Shown here in pieces: positions 38,110 through 49,918 of a stretch of 50,000 bases of DNA. Where the stretch lies: positions 2,768,943 through 2,818,942 of the forward strand of contig CM022672.1 of assembly GCA_012295275.1 (NCBI GenBank). Direction: 5' to 3'. Origin of the DNA: Chrysomallon squamiferum. Taxonomy: Eukaryota; Mollusca; Gastropoda; Neomphalida; Peltospiridae. Made by a program: the position numbers and the translations under genes. The notes beneath the pieces are model-generated. The model did no database searches. It was given only the letters and a program-made list of their open reading frames with translations, and was not told the DNA's origin. Each line of letters starts with the position of its first letter. Position 1 is the first letter of the stretch.

Positions 38110-41100
38110 TTATGCATCTCTAGGTTTTGAAGGCATAACTAAAAACGTCTTCCTCCCTATCTTAACATAAGCAGGCTTGTCCAAGGTTGCTTTTAATTTT
38201 GCTATTTGATGCCAAACAGACATTGTAAACTGAGGTCTTCTGTTGCCAGAAGAATGGACTACAGTGCTGTTTTTATGAACGATTGGTTGTGAAAGTTTAT
38301 GATTATCCTTGTTAATAGCATGTTGTTGTAATGTTTTGTTTGACGTCGTGTTGTTGTTTGGAGATCCCAGTCTTTCTTCGATTAATTTCAATGTCCGCAT
38401 CTGCAGTCGTATTATTTCCTTCAAAGGCTGCACAAGGTACTGTGGCGTTTCTGTTGATGTTGTATTTGGTGGCTGGGAGTTTGGGTGCTGCTGCAGACGT
38501 ACCAGTTTGATGTTCTCCATTTTTCTATTTTGGTTCTGCCACTGTTCGTTAGAATTTCCTATAGTTCTCTGATTTCCCATATATGATTCTTGCGAATATT
38601 GCTGCTGCTGTTCCCACTGGAAAACTTTAAGAGGTGTACGTTGTCGCTGTTGTTCGTACTGTCTTCGCCTTGGTTGTTGCAAATGCTGATAATGTTTAAC
38701 TTTGTTTCCGGTAAATTTACTTTGCGCAAATTGATCTTGTTGTTGTTGGTATCGTTTCTGAGGAACAGGTTCTAAATACTGATTTTGACCAAATTCTTGG
38801 TTCGAATATTGCTGCTGCTGTCGTAATGGCCTCTGCTTTGAATGTTGTTCAACAGCAAACTGTGGATGTCTTTGCTTGTGAATAAAGAGTTGTTGGGAAT
38901 GCTGTGGACGATTCTCCATATATACAGGAGTCGATACTGGAAACACATTGCCCCTAAATTCTTGCTGAAAATCTCTCCGTTGTTCGTACCTTTCTGCAGG
39001 TTTTGGTTCTCTATAATACTGTTGTTTCTGACGCGACGGTTTATTTTGATAATATTGTTCACGTCTGGATGGGCGATATTGTGGCTGTTGTGGCTGATGG
39101 TATTCAGATGATCCTGACTGTGAATAATGCCGTCGTTCTTGCTGATTTTGGCGGACTGGAAGCTCTTCGTAATATTTATCTCCAGTAAAGTATCTTTCTA
39201 CGGGTGATCGTTGTGAGTATTCGGGTTGTTTCTGCGATACGTATGTTTGTTCTACAAACTCTTGACGGATAGATGTAGGTTGTAGCATGTAATTTTTGGC
39301 CATAGGTGTCTGTTCTGAATGCTGAAATCCTTCGAGCCTCTGTTGCTGTTGTTGCATTAATGGTGTCTGTTGTGAACTTTGTCGTTGTAGCTGATTCAGG
39401 GAGGATCTAGAAAACTGATTCTGTTGCTGATGTCTCTGTTGTTGATCTACAAATTTAGATTCTGGATACGGTTCATTAAGAAAACCTTGTTTCTTCTCTA
39501 CATTTGGTTGATAAGAATTTCGTCGATTCTGTCCTAAAGATATTATTTCGGAATACTGCATTTCTGTGAATTGTTGTGGGTGCTCACGTTGTTGCATTAT
39601 TGGCATCTGTTGTGGTTGCTGTGTCTGTTGTGAAAACTGTCGTTGCTTCTGCTGAGAATAGTTTTGTGAATACTGACGTCTTAACGTTTGACGCTTAGGT
39701 GTTAATTCTGCAAACTGTTCTGTTGTTTTCGTTTGACTACGCGATGGTTGTGGTTGTCGTAAACGACGGTTTCTAGATTTCTGGTACACTGGAATTTGTT
39801 CGGAATTTTTATTTTCTACATGCGATCCGAATCGAAGTTGTTGTTGCGGTTGCTGCTGTGTTTGTTTTGGCAGCTGTTGTTGACGTTTCTTGCGTAAAGG
39901 AGACTGTTCCACTGTGGAGTGCTGTGCGTAACGTTGATATCGTAGTTGTTCCGGAGGCGTGTCTTTTACAAACTGCTGCTGCTGTTGCTGACTATTATGC
40001 TCTCCAGATTCTTTTACATTCAGCTGTTGTAAATTTTTCTGTTGTTTTTCGAATATTAAAGAAGATGTCTGTTGAAGTTCTTGTGGTTTCTGTTCTTTCC
40101 TTTTTATAGGAGAGATGCGTGTTGCATTTTGTTTTCTTCTGGGCGCACGTTGTAGCCGATTTCGTCGTGGATGATGACGGTTCAGTGACTTTTGTAAACG
40201 TCGTTGAGGATGTCGCAGTCGAAGTCGAGGTGCAGTTGTAACTTGTGGAAGCTGCTTCGGCTCTGGTGAAACTTTATGTGCATGATGTATAATTATCTTT
40301 CCCGGACCGTTCTGGTTTTGAAGCTGTAGCTGCAGTTTCTGTCTTTTTATGACATTTCCCTGTTGTTGCTGAAGTGACAGTTTGGTGTGTAAAGTATGTG
40401 TTTCAATAGCTTTGCTCCTGCTGATATTACCATTTGTTTTAGGAATGGCGTGATCGAGATGTATAAGTGCTGCCGGTACTTGTATTCTGCTCCTACCGTA
40501 CAGCATTGTAGGGATCTTGTTCATCTCTGCAATATGCTCTATCCAACTCATGATTCCATTCAAACCTCTCGTTTGCTCGTCTTTCGTAATGTGTCCCATT
40601 GGTGCTTCGGTTGTTGCTTCGATTCGAACATTCCTCCTCAACTGATTCAAGAGCTGGGCAATCTGAGCGGGCGACAGTCCATGTGGATGACGAAGTGGAA
40701 TGCGGTTTGGAATAATGACACGTCTTCGGACTCCGATCCTGGGAAAACGAGCGTTCAGATTTCTTGACGTCAGCAGTTTTTCTCCAACGACTCCTGTCTG
40801 CACCTGCAGAGGCCTGATGTTCGTACCATGCACCACGCGGTCGTGACTTCGTTGCTGCGTGACGGATCCCACATACTGTCTTGGTGTGAATCTAGGACGT
40901 ATGCGTAGCAGTCTAGGTCGTCCTAGCAACTCCATTGTGTCTTTTCTTAGTTCGCTCATTTCCGACAGTTTTTCTTCAACCTCCGAGCGGCGAGACGCAG
41001 ACATTGTGGGTCGAGGGACCAGAATATCTCCCCCCAAGGAGGGTAACCTGACTGCTGCTTGCCGCCCTACCGTCGGGCCAAGAGATGACGGAATAATCGG

Positions 41101-41990
41101 AGTCGCTGGTTGTATTCTTGCTGCAGTATCCTGAGATAACATTATTTCGTAACAACAAAGCCAGCATATCCAAATCTGCGTTTGTAGATAGAAAAATGAC
41201 AAAGTGAATGATAAATACACACACATAAATAACAGAGTGACAAGCAAATACCTAGGCTAACACACGCATTCACGCAAGTGTACTCACACAGATCTAAATA
41301 GATGTAGGCTTTTTGTTTGTTTGTTTGCCATAAAACTTAATGAATGGATGACTGTTTAACTACATGCAAGCGACAAATAATATATCGGCTATTGGGTGCC
41401 ATTCTATGGTTATAATAACACAATATTTGTTTTAATCTTACGCTTTAAATATATATAAAGATAAATAAAAATAATAATGATAAAAAAATATTTCTCATAG
41501 ACGTTTTAAAATATGTGATAAATGCATGTGACGAAAGCATGAAGAAACAGCTTTGAATATGACATATCAGTTTTTCTATAGCTGTAATAAAAATATGTTA
41601 CAACTCGGACCTATATTTTAACAAAAAATAAATCTAAAGGTATTACTAAATGATATAAAATAGCAATAATAACAACAAGAAAGATAGTCAGAACTATAAT
41701 AATATTAATATTTATAAATGAGCAGTACAGCATAGAAGGGGACAAAATGAAATAAAGTAAAAATGGTCAGTACGATATCTGTAGACCTGATATTAATTAA
41801 TACATCAACAAATATATAATTATTTAATATATAAACCACACAGACACACACACAAAAAAACGACACTGTTGTGTGTTAAATCACCAGAGTAAAACATGTA
41901 CACAATGTCCCACATTTACGCATCGTAAATTCTATAAACAACACAGTTTTAACAATTTAAAAACTTACTTACGAAGATATCCCTGGCCAT
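38110..41990 (-). CDS. Secreted, cysteine-free Gln/Arg-rich protein (1,027 aa, 2 exons)
   Basis: I do not recognise this protein. Exon 1 is 41990-41973 (ATGGCCAGGGATATCTTC, Kozak AGCATGG, donor GTAAGT). Exon 2 is 41175-38110 (acceptor AAACGCAG, starts ATTTGG). They join in phase 0 to give MARDIFIWICWLCCYEIMLS, a signal peptide with likely cleavage near Gln21. The mature chain has no Cys. Residues about 22-330 are basic and less repetitive and include HGLSPAQIAQLLNQLRRNVR and GIMSWIEHIAEMNKI. Residues about 330-900 are Gln/Arg/Tyr-rich with a degenerate repeat of the type QYSxxEQxPxRQ. The C-terminal 130 residues return to mixed composition (LKEIIRLQMRTLKLIEERLG and a basic tail). Gln codons alternate CAA/CAG and are mixed with other residues, so this is not a raw triplet expansion. 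High Gln plus Lys, Arg and Tyr would suit cross-linked extracellular material; this is inference. It is upstream of, and parallel to, its shorter neighbour. Confidence 0.8.
41176..41972 (-). other. Intron of the Gln-rich secreted protein gene
   Basis: 797-bp intron, A+T-rich, between GTAAGT and AAACGCAG. I see no other exon. Reading straight through its 3' end gives a hydrophobic N-terminal extension of the large frame (from 41247), which I treat as chance because the spliced start gives a cleaner signal peptide. Confidence 0.6.
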
Positions 41991-42120
41991 GCTTGCACAC
42001 AAGCTGATATTGTCTTCATGTAAGAAAGCGAGCGACATTAAAACCAGACGCAGTCCATCATTCCTTGCTAACATCAGATTTGGCATGTCCAGTGATTAAG
42101 TGCCCGTGTACGGGCTGGTC
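41991..42120 (-). promoter_or_regulatory. Upstream region of the Gln-rich gene, with a 14-bp palindrome
   Basis: GCCCGT-GT-ACGGGC (42102-42115) is a perfect 6-bp inverted repeat with a 2-nt centre, 112-125 bp upstream of the start codon, in a locally GC-richer patch. Its role is unknown. No clear TATA box is present. Confidence 0.25.
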
Positions 42121-42516
42121 AGGCGTGTCACTGTGACATTCTGTGTAAAGGTAACGCTGTTAAGAAGACTGCTTCCCGAAACAGCGACCCGTGATTTGAA
42201 CTATGAGTATGAGAAGTATGGAGTGTGTCACTGTTCAAGAAAATTACTTCTTTGGAATATTGTGCGAAAACAGTGTTTCGCCTCTTCTTGTACTTTTTTA
42301 CAAATAACATTTATGTCTGTATCGATATACTAATATTTTGATTATTGTTATAAACGCGGATATTGGTGGTGGTTGTGGTTGTCGTGGTGAAAATGTGCAT
42401 AGTTTTCTTGGCTGGCTACAAATTTTAGCAATTAAAAATTGTGATCAACAAGTCACTAAAATGCTGATGAACACTGTTATAGAAAATTTTCTTTTCAACA
42501 ACTAGTTACTAAATCC

Positions 42517-42548
<32 letters not shown>

Positions 42549-43213
42549 GTATTTTAATCTTGTTGTAAAAAAAACCTAAAATGAGACAATGATCCCTGGT
42601 GTATACACAAAATTAAATTTTAGATGTTTGCCACCTCTGCATTGTAGTTACAAGCTTCCCATATTTATTGACATAGCTTTTAATAAAAGTCATTATTTTG
42701 GGAAACTATGCAAGAAGAGAATTCTGCAAAAATTAAAGTGTTTCGACATGAGGCAAATGATAATTATTTTATCTAGCTAGATTGCAGACGTGTACAAGAT
42801 CACTTCTCATTTAAACTTTCATGTCTATAGTGGTTAGAGTTTAGTATTGTTCATGCAGTTCTCAGCACTTGAATATTAATCAAGTAAACATGCAAGTTGT
42901 GAATCACAACTAAATAAAAACAAATTTGTTTCCCTCTCTTTTCAGATGCAGAATACAGATGGTCACATCTGGCGTTCCTTAGTTTTCAGAATTCTTACGT
43001 AAAATTTTTCTTTTCAAATAATGATTTAACTAATGGAATGCACTCTGTATTGTTACGTTATTGAAATACTTCGCCTTAAACTCCACAGTTTTACGTAATT
43101 GTAGTTGTTTTATTATTTCGTAACACTGTTAACTGTCACCATAAACTGTACTGAAGAAGCTTTGTCTCTTCCACAAACACAGGCATCAGTAAATGCAAAA
43201 TTTGGGAAATAAG

Positions 43214-43244
<31 letters not shown>

Positions 43245-44900
43245 AAATAATATGGATGCAGGTACAGATGATAATGACCAGTTTGTTTTAGTCCATGGAT
43301 TAAATAATGTAAGTACCCCATACAGTCTTACATTAGTAATAAACTGAGAAATAAAATCCAGACTGACTGACATTACACTTAGAACATGTTGTTGTTGTTG
43401 TTGTTGTTGTAATGTGCATAGCCTTAATATCAATATAGAAACTCTTTTCATTTAGTTACTATTACCGGAAGTACAAATGCAAAAGAGACGGGACATGGCC
43501 AAGAAGACAAGTCAGTATCAAAATAAAGAAAATGCTAGACTAAATGTAACTATTATATTTTAGACTCATCTAACATCGGACCATCTTATTATATTTTATT
43601 TTCTCGAACTTTCACTGATATATATAAATAAATAAATAAATATGATGGGTATAAAATTCTTTCCGCGTCAGAAGATGACATCATTCGCAACACTTTTTTC
43701 TGTGAACAGTAAATAATAAATATATTAAATACGACCAACCTTATATTCGTAATCATAGTCTGTCGTATTCTTATTACATCTGGGGAAAACAAGCTCGCTT
43801 GAAAGCTAACACGTAACATAACAAACTGAATTAGAAATCTATCACGCGCTGACAGATCGCAGTCAAGTCCGCCTGTCACTGACATTTCGTGCGAATTATC
43901 TTTTCTGTTTATCCTTTCCTCGCCTTACACCTGTCTTCAGGAAAATACGACGATTATTTCACAAACTATTTCACTGGCTGCCTGCCGAGGTAATGTGACG
44001 GAAATGTTACCAACGCCGTTAATCCCCAGCTAAAGTGTTTTGTGTTGTGTATGCATGTGTTTTCATTCGCTTCAAAACAACAACAAAAACAAGAACAAAA
44101 ATAAATAAATAAATAAAAGAAGAACAACAAAAGGTCTATAGTTGATTGATAATTCTTATCACAATACTCCGTTGTCTAATGTGTCACATCTGTTCTAACT
44201 GTGTGAACATGGAATAAAATTAATATTTATCAAATAACAACTGCGCTTGATACTCACTTGACTCCCACGTCTGTAATATGCATGGTGAGATTCACGGTGC
44301 ATTAACTATTTTCAGTATTTTTAGTTTTGCTGATGATACTTTCAGTGGCTGAATGAGAACTGATTTCATTGCTTACATAGATAACTTTAGTTAACTTTCC
44401 TTTTTTCTTTTCTTCCTCTGCATTAAAAATGACGTATGGGAGGATTTAGCTGCATTTTAAAATTATTATGCCTTTTACGACATACCATAAATCTGGACGT
44501 AACTGCCAGCTTTTAAGAAAAAAAAAAAAAATAAATAATAATAATAATAATAAAAAGTTAATAAAATTATAAGGTCACATATAAACAGTCAGAATTAACC
44601 ATTGTTGATACTGTTGATAAATATAAACAATCTGCATCTATAAATATCAGCCGAGTTATCGCACCCTGTCAACTGGTTATGACGTCAACGTTTTGTCAGA
44701 TTTAGAACACAATAAACAAATTGTAATAATTATATCCTTGATGCTGTCGCAGGATTTTCGATTATATAAGTTTTTTTTTTTTTTTTCATTTATAATATCA
44801 ATTTACAAGTTTGTTACGAAAATGTATGGATCGGCACTTTGCCAGCTGGATAAGAATGGATAATGAACACTGAAAGAAGGTAAGACTTTACGTTTTTCAG
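42120..44900. other. Intergenic DNA without supported genes
   Basis: It contains a poly-T tract (about 42519-42542), short TAAA and TAA runs (about 43216-43250, 43626-43642, 44101-44116, 44532-44552) and an ETS-type CCGGAAGT near 43465. The open frames are short, lack splice support and look random. Confidence 0.5.
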
Positions 44901-46174
44901 ACACAGTTAAGCAGTTGTTGATACTATCTTATTATTTTTGTTTTACTACTTTGAATACATATCTTTAGTCTTATTTACAATTATAATAATTAATATCTAG
45001 AATGGTCTCTGTCTTTCGTTGTAAAATACGGTTTAAATGTTTTCTTTTTTATTTAATTAAAATGTTATTAATTTTCTTCAACCGTTGGTATATGATTCTC
45101 TGTTTATGCATGTATTAATGGTATTGTCAGATAATATGACTTGAAAGACATGAAGGTTCTGTTCAGTTCAGGTCAGACAATGATAGAACATTAACCATTG
45201 ATGTCTGTGGTAACTAACACCATTCAGAATCCGTGCAAAAACAAACAACTAGTTAACAATGTGGAATTTCTCTTTAATTTTTGGCCTTATAAACAGTACA
45301 GTGGAAAATAGACATATTTCTCAGTTGAACATAACAATTTTCATGTACTTGAGTACAAACAGACAAACAATATCACATTTTACATTAAAATATACAAGTA
45401 TCTGTTCTGTTGTTTTAGTAGGTTATTTTTGTATTTATTTTATTTTTTCATCTTTTGATGATAACATACACAGGCAGTGCATTACTCAGTCTACATCACG
45501 AAATACAATTCTGCTTAAGGTATGTACACTTAGTAATGATTTTTGATTTGATAAAGTTCTTGCAACATGGAATATTTTGTACACTGGGCATTCATTTTGA
45601 AAACTTAACAAATAATCTTTATGAATACAAATCTGAAAACAGAGAAATATAAAAAAAAAAAAAAAAATAGTATGAAAGAAACAACAGAACAACAAAAATT
45701 GTTGAAATCTAAAACCTTAGAATATTAATCTTAGTTTTAATACAAACAAGTAATTTATCTAGCATGTTGGACATAAAAAAGCCATTTTGGTTAGGTAATA
45801 ATAAAAGGCGTATGACTGAAGCTCTTTCTACACTTGGCTTTCTGAATAATTTTAAATATCTTTTTTAGCCATAGATTTACATTTAATTTCTACAAAATAT
45901 ATATTTTTTAACATACTATAGGATTAAGATATGACAACTTACATGAAATAATAACAATAATAATAGTAGTAGTAGTAATAATAATAATAATAATAATAAC
46001 AATAACAATAATTCATAATTCAATTAGAAATTAAATTACAAATAAAAATAAATGTGCAAATTAAACTAATATTTTCACAAAAACAGATTATGTGCATGCT
46101 AATGCATCACACTATATTCATCAACAAAAAAAGAAAGCCAATATATTTTTTAAAGTAATTATTAACATCTATAA

Positions 46175-46180
<6 letters not shown>

Positions 46181-46253
<73 letters not shown>
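46181..46253. repeat. (GA)n microsatellite
   Basis: About 36 perfect GA units. Confidence 0.97.
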
Positions 46254-46255
<2 letters not shown>

Positions 46256-46482
46256 TTATGTCGATATATTTAAAATTTAGCAGGAATTAAGACACTCCCA
46301 ACATAATTATTAACTTCAATTAATTTTGGTTATAAATGATTTTTTTTTCTTCTTTTAACTGATATTAACATAGTATCTTAACGATAATATAACATTATAT
46401 CCAAAGTATTAATCTTTATGTCAACAAATATATACAATTTTACTCTACATTACTTTAACCTTTTTCTTCACAAAAATTATAG

Positions 46483-46485
<3 letters not shown>

Positions 46486-46542
<57 letters not shown>
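46486..46542. repeat. (CA)n microsatellite
   Basis: About 28 perfect CA units, 230 bp from the GA run. Confidence 0.97.
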
Positions 46543-46544
<2 letters not shown>

Positions 46545-46934
46545 TAAAGCAAAATATGATATGAATATAGTCAAATATTTTAAATATATTACAAATATTG
46601 TTCTTCACAATTTTGAATGGCAATAACTGATATATATATCTAAAATTTCAACAGATTTAGAACAGTTATATGTACTAACATATTACTTATATATATGTAT
46701 ATAATTATATTATAAACATAACAGAAACATTTGTTTCCATGAGCTGTTACTTTAATTCATTAAGGTCCAAGTAAAATTTATTTTAGCACCACGTCATTTA
46801 GTTATTTTTTATTGCACATACTCATCTACATAAACTAATAAACAGATGCTTTGTATAGAAAATATACATGAATTGAATTCACTTCTGAATAAAACCCATT
46901 TAAAATCTTAAAGAAGAAAAAAGTAACTGATTTT

Positions 46935-47046
46935 TAATAATAATAATAATAAGAAGAAAGAAGAATAAGAATAAGAATAAGAATAAGAATAAGAATAAGA
47001 ATAAGAATAATAAGAATAATAGTAATAGTAATAGTAATAATAATAC
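46935..47046. repeat. (AATAAG)n/(AAT)n hexamer-triplet repeat
   Basis: TAA units pass into a perfect AATAAG hexanucleotide run (about 46963-47008) and then into TAATAG units. Confidence 0.9.
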
Positions 47047-48442
47047 TGAAGTAGAAAATAAAATTTGAAAAACCTGACTTCCCAGAAATTAAAAAAAAAA
47101 CAAAAAAAAACAAATTCAGAATTTTAATTAAAATACATAAAAGCAAAGCATACTTCTAATTATATATATTTCCACCTTTTATGTTATAGCATTGAACTGA
47201 AATTATTTGTTTTATATATTCTGACAAATAAATGAAATATTAATTTAATAAATAATAAACACACACACACACTGAAACAAGTCAATTCAGTTTCAAACAA
47301 AATTGAATACCAATAGATTGTTTAACTTTTAACTTTTCTTAGGACCAAAATTCAAGCAAAAATATACAATTTTTTGTTCAAAACAGAACATCATCCTGAA
47401 CATTCATTCATTTACATATTGTATTCATAATGTATATTTATTTATTCGTTCACACATATATAAATATTAACATTCAGACACCAACAATTCATTTATAAAC
47501 AGTTCTGAGCATTGTATATTCACTATATAATTATTTGGAATGAATAGAACATTTTTATTTTACATAACAGTACAAGGACCAGATTACGGCACAACACAGG
47601 CAGCACATAATATTACTATCAACATATCATTTACTGAGTGAAAGAATTTAGAAAATATATTTTATGATAATAAAATGTTATTCTCCTGTTATCTAGTACA
47701 GAAATTCTCAAAATGTTTGGTCTCGTTACCCTTTATCCCTTCAAAAGGTTTCTCTTTACACAGATGATCATCCCTTGATATTTATAAAGTTAAAAATAAA
47801 AAATAAAATTCAGTAAATATTTATTTATTACTACTATATTACAAAACCTGATGTGCCTATACAAACCTACAGGAATTTTATTTTTTATTATTATTATTAT
47901 TTTTTTTTTTTTTTTTTACAAAAGTAAGGGTTAATCTTATCTTATAATCAATCACAGGCAGAATAAACCATGTTTTATACAGTGTCTGAAATGATATATA
48001 TTGTATACTGTACACAAGCATCACACACACAAGGTACAGTTCACAATACATGCTTCTGAATTATTATGTATGCACAGAAGGTACACAGAAAAGGCAAATT
48101 GTATTTGTTATAAGCTAACCATGTACTTGTATATATATACACATACATGCACATACAAATGTATGCTTAGACTTCATACAACAAACACATACTGTCATTC
48201 AAAATGCACATACAACTATGTACAGTCATGTATTAAAATTATGTCTGAATGTCCAAAGCAAACAACTGTAAAAAACCTTCAGACAGTACACATAATAAGC
48301 AGCAATAGACAAAACAAAATTATACAACTCATAAGACTTAATGCAATGTATGTTAAGTTATGAAATAATCATGTTATTTACATAACTTACAAAAATTAGC
48401 AAATAAAATTAAGAATAAAATATAAATAAAATGTACATAACT

Positions 48443-48443
<1 letters not shown>

Positions 48444-48510
<67 letters not shown>

Positions 48511-48512
48511 AA
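48444..48512. repeat. (TAA)n microsatellite
   Basis: A perfect TAA run of about 18 units followed by TGATAA variants. Confidence 0.93.
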
Positions 48513-48575
48513 ATAAATAATAAAAAAAAGGTACATAACATACATTTTCAAAAATTCATACATCCATAACAATGC

Positions 48576-48577
<2 letters not shown>

Positions 48578-48617
<40 letters not shown>
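48578..48617. repeat. (TA)n microsatellite
   Basis: About 19 perfect TA units. Confidence 0.95.
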
Positions 48618-48619
<2 letters not shown>

Positions 48620-48889
48620 ATTTCAGTTTGTAATTTAGTAGAATATTATCAAGTATATAAGCAAATACACAGGCAAACAAAGGAAACAGAAGGATGATAT
48701 CATCTGCAAAAGATTTCTCTACGTCTCTCAAAATAACCACCATTTGAAAACAGCTTTTAAACACTGGGCATCCAGCACTCAAAATATTCATTAACGAGAC
48801 AACCAGAAATTTTTGAATTCATTTTCATAGAGGTTAATCGCATGTCAAAAATGTCAGCACCAGAAACACAATGTCATTAAGAGATAAGG

Positions 48890-48914
48890 AAAAAAAAAAA
48901 AAAAAAAAAAAAAA
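48890..48914. repeat. Poly(A) tract
   Basis: About 25 A bases on the plus strand, inside the presumed 3' UTR of the right-edge gene (poly-U in its RNA). Confidence 0.9.
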
Positions 48915-49089
48915 GAATCATATGTACACACCCACACGCACTGTATCGTAAATTCTCCAACCAAATTCCATATAAAACACCTGACTAGATTTAGCATCAC
49001 GTTTTTTTTTTTGAAGAATAAATAAATAAATACACTTTTTCATCACAAAATTTGTTTGAGATTGTCAAAAGCACTCAGTGACGATGATG

Positions 49090-49918
49090 TCAGACAAGGT
49101 CGGTTTCTGGCTCAGAATCCACAGTCGGTGAGACTTTGGCGAAAGGGCTCGATGGTGGACTGAACTCACTGGTTCGCAGCATCGTTATCCCAGAATCAGA
49201 ACTCGACGAGTCGTGTCGATCTTTCTCCTGTATGGAAAGATAAGAAAACTGTTTTCTTGAATAAAGAAGAAGAGTTCTTCATTTAATTGCAGGGTATTGG
49301 AATACGTTAGCTTTATGTGCACCATTAGCCTGAAAATATTTTAAAATGCTTTTTAACAAAAGTAAAATAAAGTTTTCACTCTTCAGATCGAAATAAATCT
49401 GTCCTTAACCTAATACAAATACAATTATCCTTAACCTAATACAAATACAATTATCCGTAACCAAAACTAAAAGAAATTATCCCTAAACAAAAATAAAAGA
49501 AATTATCTCTAACCAAAACTAAATACAATTCATAAAATTATTTTTCAACAATAACAAAACTAAATATTACAAAAATCCCTAACTGAAATGAAATTAAACA
49601 ATACTTAACCTAACCTAATTTACTAGATAAAATTATTTTTAACAATATTTTTAACAGATACTCTGGTAGAGAACAAGACGACCTTGACACTTACTTTGCT
49701 GTCAGACGGCAGACTTGCGGCTGCTCGTTTCGTCCTCACCAGCGGGCTCCGCTTCAGGACCCCAGGGGACCGGTCGCCATTGCTGGTGATGGGTGCGAGG
49801 AGGGTGGAGGGGGGCGAGGAAGTGGACGCAGGCACACATTTATCTGGGGCAATCTGACCAGCCAGGCAGGTGAGAGGAATCTTGTAGATGTTCACAAATG
49901 GTCCGTTTTGTGTTTTCG
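49090..49918 (-). CDS. 3' end of an unidentified gene: last two coding exons
   Basis: Penultimate exon 49918-49695 (acceptor ATTCATTCACAG, donor GTAAGT) begins with the last two bases of a split codon and encodes 74 residues including GPFVNIYKIPLTCLAGQIA. The last exon is 49227-49090 (acceptor CATACAG, phase 0) and encodes 45 residues ending in ETDLV and TGA. Both splice sites are strong and the exons are visibly richer in G+C than their surroundings. Apart from the first 20 or so residues the tail is Ser/Pro-rich and disordered, with proline-directed phosphorylation candidates (RSP, SPP, SPF, VSP) and basic KRSPLVRTKR. The terminal D-L-V could be a class III PDZ ligand. The rest of the gene lies beyond the right edge. 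I cannot name the family. Confidence 0.65.
49403..49532. repeat. 26-bp minisatellite, five tandem copies
   Basis: Units start at 49403, 49429, 49455, 49481 and 49507. The first two are identical (CCTTAACCTAATACAAATAC plus six bases). The others vary in a CCNTAAC...AAATTAT frame. The array lies in the last intron of the right-edge gene, and partial copies trail off to about 49615. Confidence 0.92.

Larger units (their letters stand above)
44900..49089. other. Microsatellite-rich DNA, possibly partly 3' UTR of the right-edge gene
   Basis: No coding exon is supported. The minus-strand gene whose stop codon is at 49090-49092 must have its 3' UTR here. Candidate AATAAA words on minus (TTTATT on +) occur at several places, for example near 47878-47886, so the transcript end cannot be fixed. 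The open frames here are repeat translations. Confidence 0.45.

Noticed and set aside
38309-41134. Plus-strand frames opposite the Gln-rich protein
   Set aside because: Antisense shadows; their Leu/Val/Cys richness comes from reading CAA/CAG-rich codons on the other strand.
41176-41247. N-terminal extension of the Gln-rich frame through 41247
   Set aside because: It crosses a convincing AAACGCAG acceptor; the spliced 18-nt first exon gives a cleaner signal peptide and mirrors the neighbouring gene.
43589-43885. 98-aa minus-strand frame
   Set aside because: It looks partly non-random, and a TTTTCCCCAG acceptor-like tract lies inside, but no phased partner exon could be found and the second half is A+T-rich filler.
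44820-44890. Possible exon ending AGAAG|GTAAGA
   Set aside because: A good donor, but all three frames across the preceding sequence are closed by stops before the donor; at most a non-coding exon.
45259-45652. 95-aa and 65-aa plus-strand frames
   Set aside because: They overlap each other in different frames in A+T-rich DNA and have no domain or splice support.
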